Shown here piece by piece: positions 5,697-6,437 of a stretch of 6,437 bases of DNA. The notes under the pieces were generated by a model. The model made no database searches. It was not told the origin of the DNA and worked only from the letters and a program-made list of their open reading frames with translations. This DNA is from Clostridiales bacterium (lineage in GTDB: Bacteria > Bacillota > Clostridia > Peptostreptococcales > Anaerovoracaceae), in assembly GCA_012735285.1 (NCBI GenBank), contig JAAYHT010000245.1:1-6437 (forward strand), given 5' to 3'. The position numbers were made by a program, and so were the translations under genes. Positions within the stretch are counted from its first letter, which is position 1; each line of letters begins with the position of its first letter.

Positions 5697-6437
5697 TGGG
5701 AAAGGGGGCACTGGTAAAACTACAATAGCAAGTGCATTTATCAAATTATCAAACGCTAAGGCTTATGCAGATTGCGATGTGGATGCACCTAACCTCCACC
5801 TTATAACTCAACAAAAAACTGAACCGAAAAAGACAGATTTTTATGGCTTGCTAAAAGCAGAGATAAATACAAATCTTTGCATTGAATGTGATCTTTGCAG
5901 GCAAAACTGTAGATTCAATGCCATATCAGCAGTAGATAAGTATGAAATTAATATTTTCGCCTGTGAAGGATGTGGAGTATGTAAGTTAGTTTGCCCAGTA
6001 GATGCTGTATCATTAAAACCAGCTGTAACTGGTGAACTGATGTTGTATAATAATATGGATGAAGTTTTTTCCACTGCGCAACTAAAAATGGGTAGCGGCA
6101 ATTCAGGCCTTTTTGTTACTGAGGTAAAAAAACAGATGAAGTCGGCATCAATACCAACGGATCTCGCAATTATTGATGGATCCCCCGGTATAGGTTGTCC
6201 GGTAATAGCATCCCTTAGCGGTGTAGATATGGTCTTAATAGTAGCTGAACCATCTGTGTCAGGGATTAGTGATATGGAACGAATTATTGATACAGCTGCC
6301 AGATTTGGTGTTAAAATAGCAGTATGTATAAATAAATTTGACATCAATAAAGAAAATACAGAAAAGCTAGAGCTGTTTTGTAAAAATCATGGGCTGGCTT
6401 TTATGGGGAAAATACCCTTCGATTCTCAAGCGGTAAA
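5674..6437 (+). CDS. MinD/Mrp-type P-loop ATPase with inserted ferredoxin domain, copy 2 (3'-partial)
   Basis: The reading frame is open from ATG 5674 to the window edge, giving 254 residues; roughly 30 are likely missing if it matches copy 1 in length. Walker A is SGKGGTGKTT (8-17), Walker A' region ADCDVDAPN (32-40), and switch II DGSPG (168-172). The ferredoxin insert has two full motifs: C69, C72, C75, C79 and C97, C100, C103, C107-P, enough for two [4Fe-4S] clusters. A GSGNSG segment (140-145) takes the place of the GEASG segment of copy 1, so this is a divergent paralogue and not a recent duplicate. The start is set by AAGGAGG at 5661-5667, which lies inside copy 1; the genes overlap by 23 nt in different frames. 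Proposed role is the same Fe-S or metal-cluster transfer complex, by inference from family and context. Confidence 0.9.
   Translation, partial: MKQLLNLSGKGGTGKTTIASAFIKLSNAKAYADCDVDAPNLHLITQQKTEPKKTDFYGLLKAEINTNLCIECDLCRQNCRFNAISAVDKYEINIFACEGCGVCKLVCPVDAVSLKPAVTGELMLYNNMDEVFSTAQLKMGSGNSGLFVTEVKKQMKSASIPTDLAIIDGSPGIGCPVIASLSGVDMVLIVAEPSVSGISDMERIIDTAARFGVKIAVCINKFDINKENTEKLELFCKNHGLAFMGKIPFDSQAV

Noticed and set aside
5841..6347. 168-residue open frame on the minus strand
   Set aside because: It is antisense to the well-supported second ATPase, whose Fe-S and nucleotide motifs occupy the same bases. It has no recognisable domain.

Overview
The window looks like part of the chromosome of an anaerobic, fairly low-GC Firmicute (Clostridia or a near relative). 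This rests on three things: a complete [FeFe]-hydrogenase maturation set, strong AGGAGG-type ribosome binding sites, and short intrinsic terminators. No species can be named from sequence alone. The window holds two adjacent, same-strand transcription units separated by an intrinsic terminator near 4012-4030.

Unit 1 (about 60-4030) is hydE-hydG-hydF. These genes build the 2Fe subcluster of the [FeFe]-hydrogenase H-cluster. HydG splits tyrosine to supply CO and cyanide on an iron-cysteine synthon, HydE processes that synthon, and HydF (GTPase plus Fe-S scaffold) assembles the product and delivers it to apo-hydrogenase. All diagnostic cysteine and nucleotide-binding motifs are present, except that HydE lacks two of the three cysteines of its optional C-terminal cluster. 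No structural hydrogenase gene lies in the window. A plausible extended -10 promoter lies near 60-88. It is followed by a structured leader of about 130 nt that ends in a textbook intrinsic terminator only 11 nt before the hydE start codon. That layout suggests transcription attenuation or a cis-regulatory RNA of a class I do not recognise. The hydE-hydG spacer carries a related motif and a hairpin that can cover the hydG ribosome binding site.

Unit 2 (about 4060 to beyond 6437) encodes a small Gly-rich DUF5320-type protein, a free-standing NifX/NifB-C-like protein of the dinitrogenase Fe-Mo cofactor family, and two paralogous MinD/Mrp-type P-loop ATPases that each carry an inserted ferredoxin-like double-cluster domain. 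The second ATPase gene runs off the window. Such sets occur in anaerobes, including clusters like the orange-protein (ORP) complex of Desulfovibrio, and their function is poorly defined. They are probably involved in Fe-S or metal-cluster handling. The promoter has two copies of the palindrome TGACATATGTCA, one over the -35 and one near the predicted transcription start. This is a convincing operator pair for an unidentified regulator.

The two units differ in composition: a sampled 60-base line has 29 G/C in hydE and 20 G/C in the first ATPase gene. They need not share history or function, but their adjacency raises the possibility of a wider metallocofactor locus.
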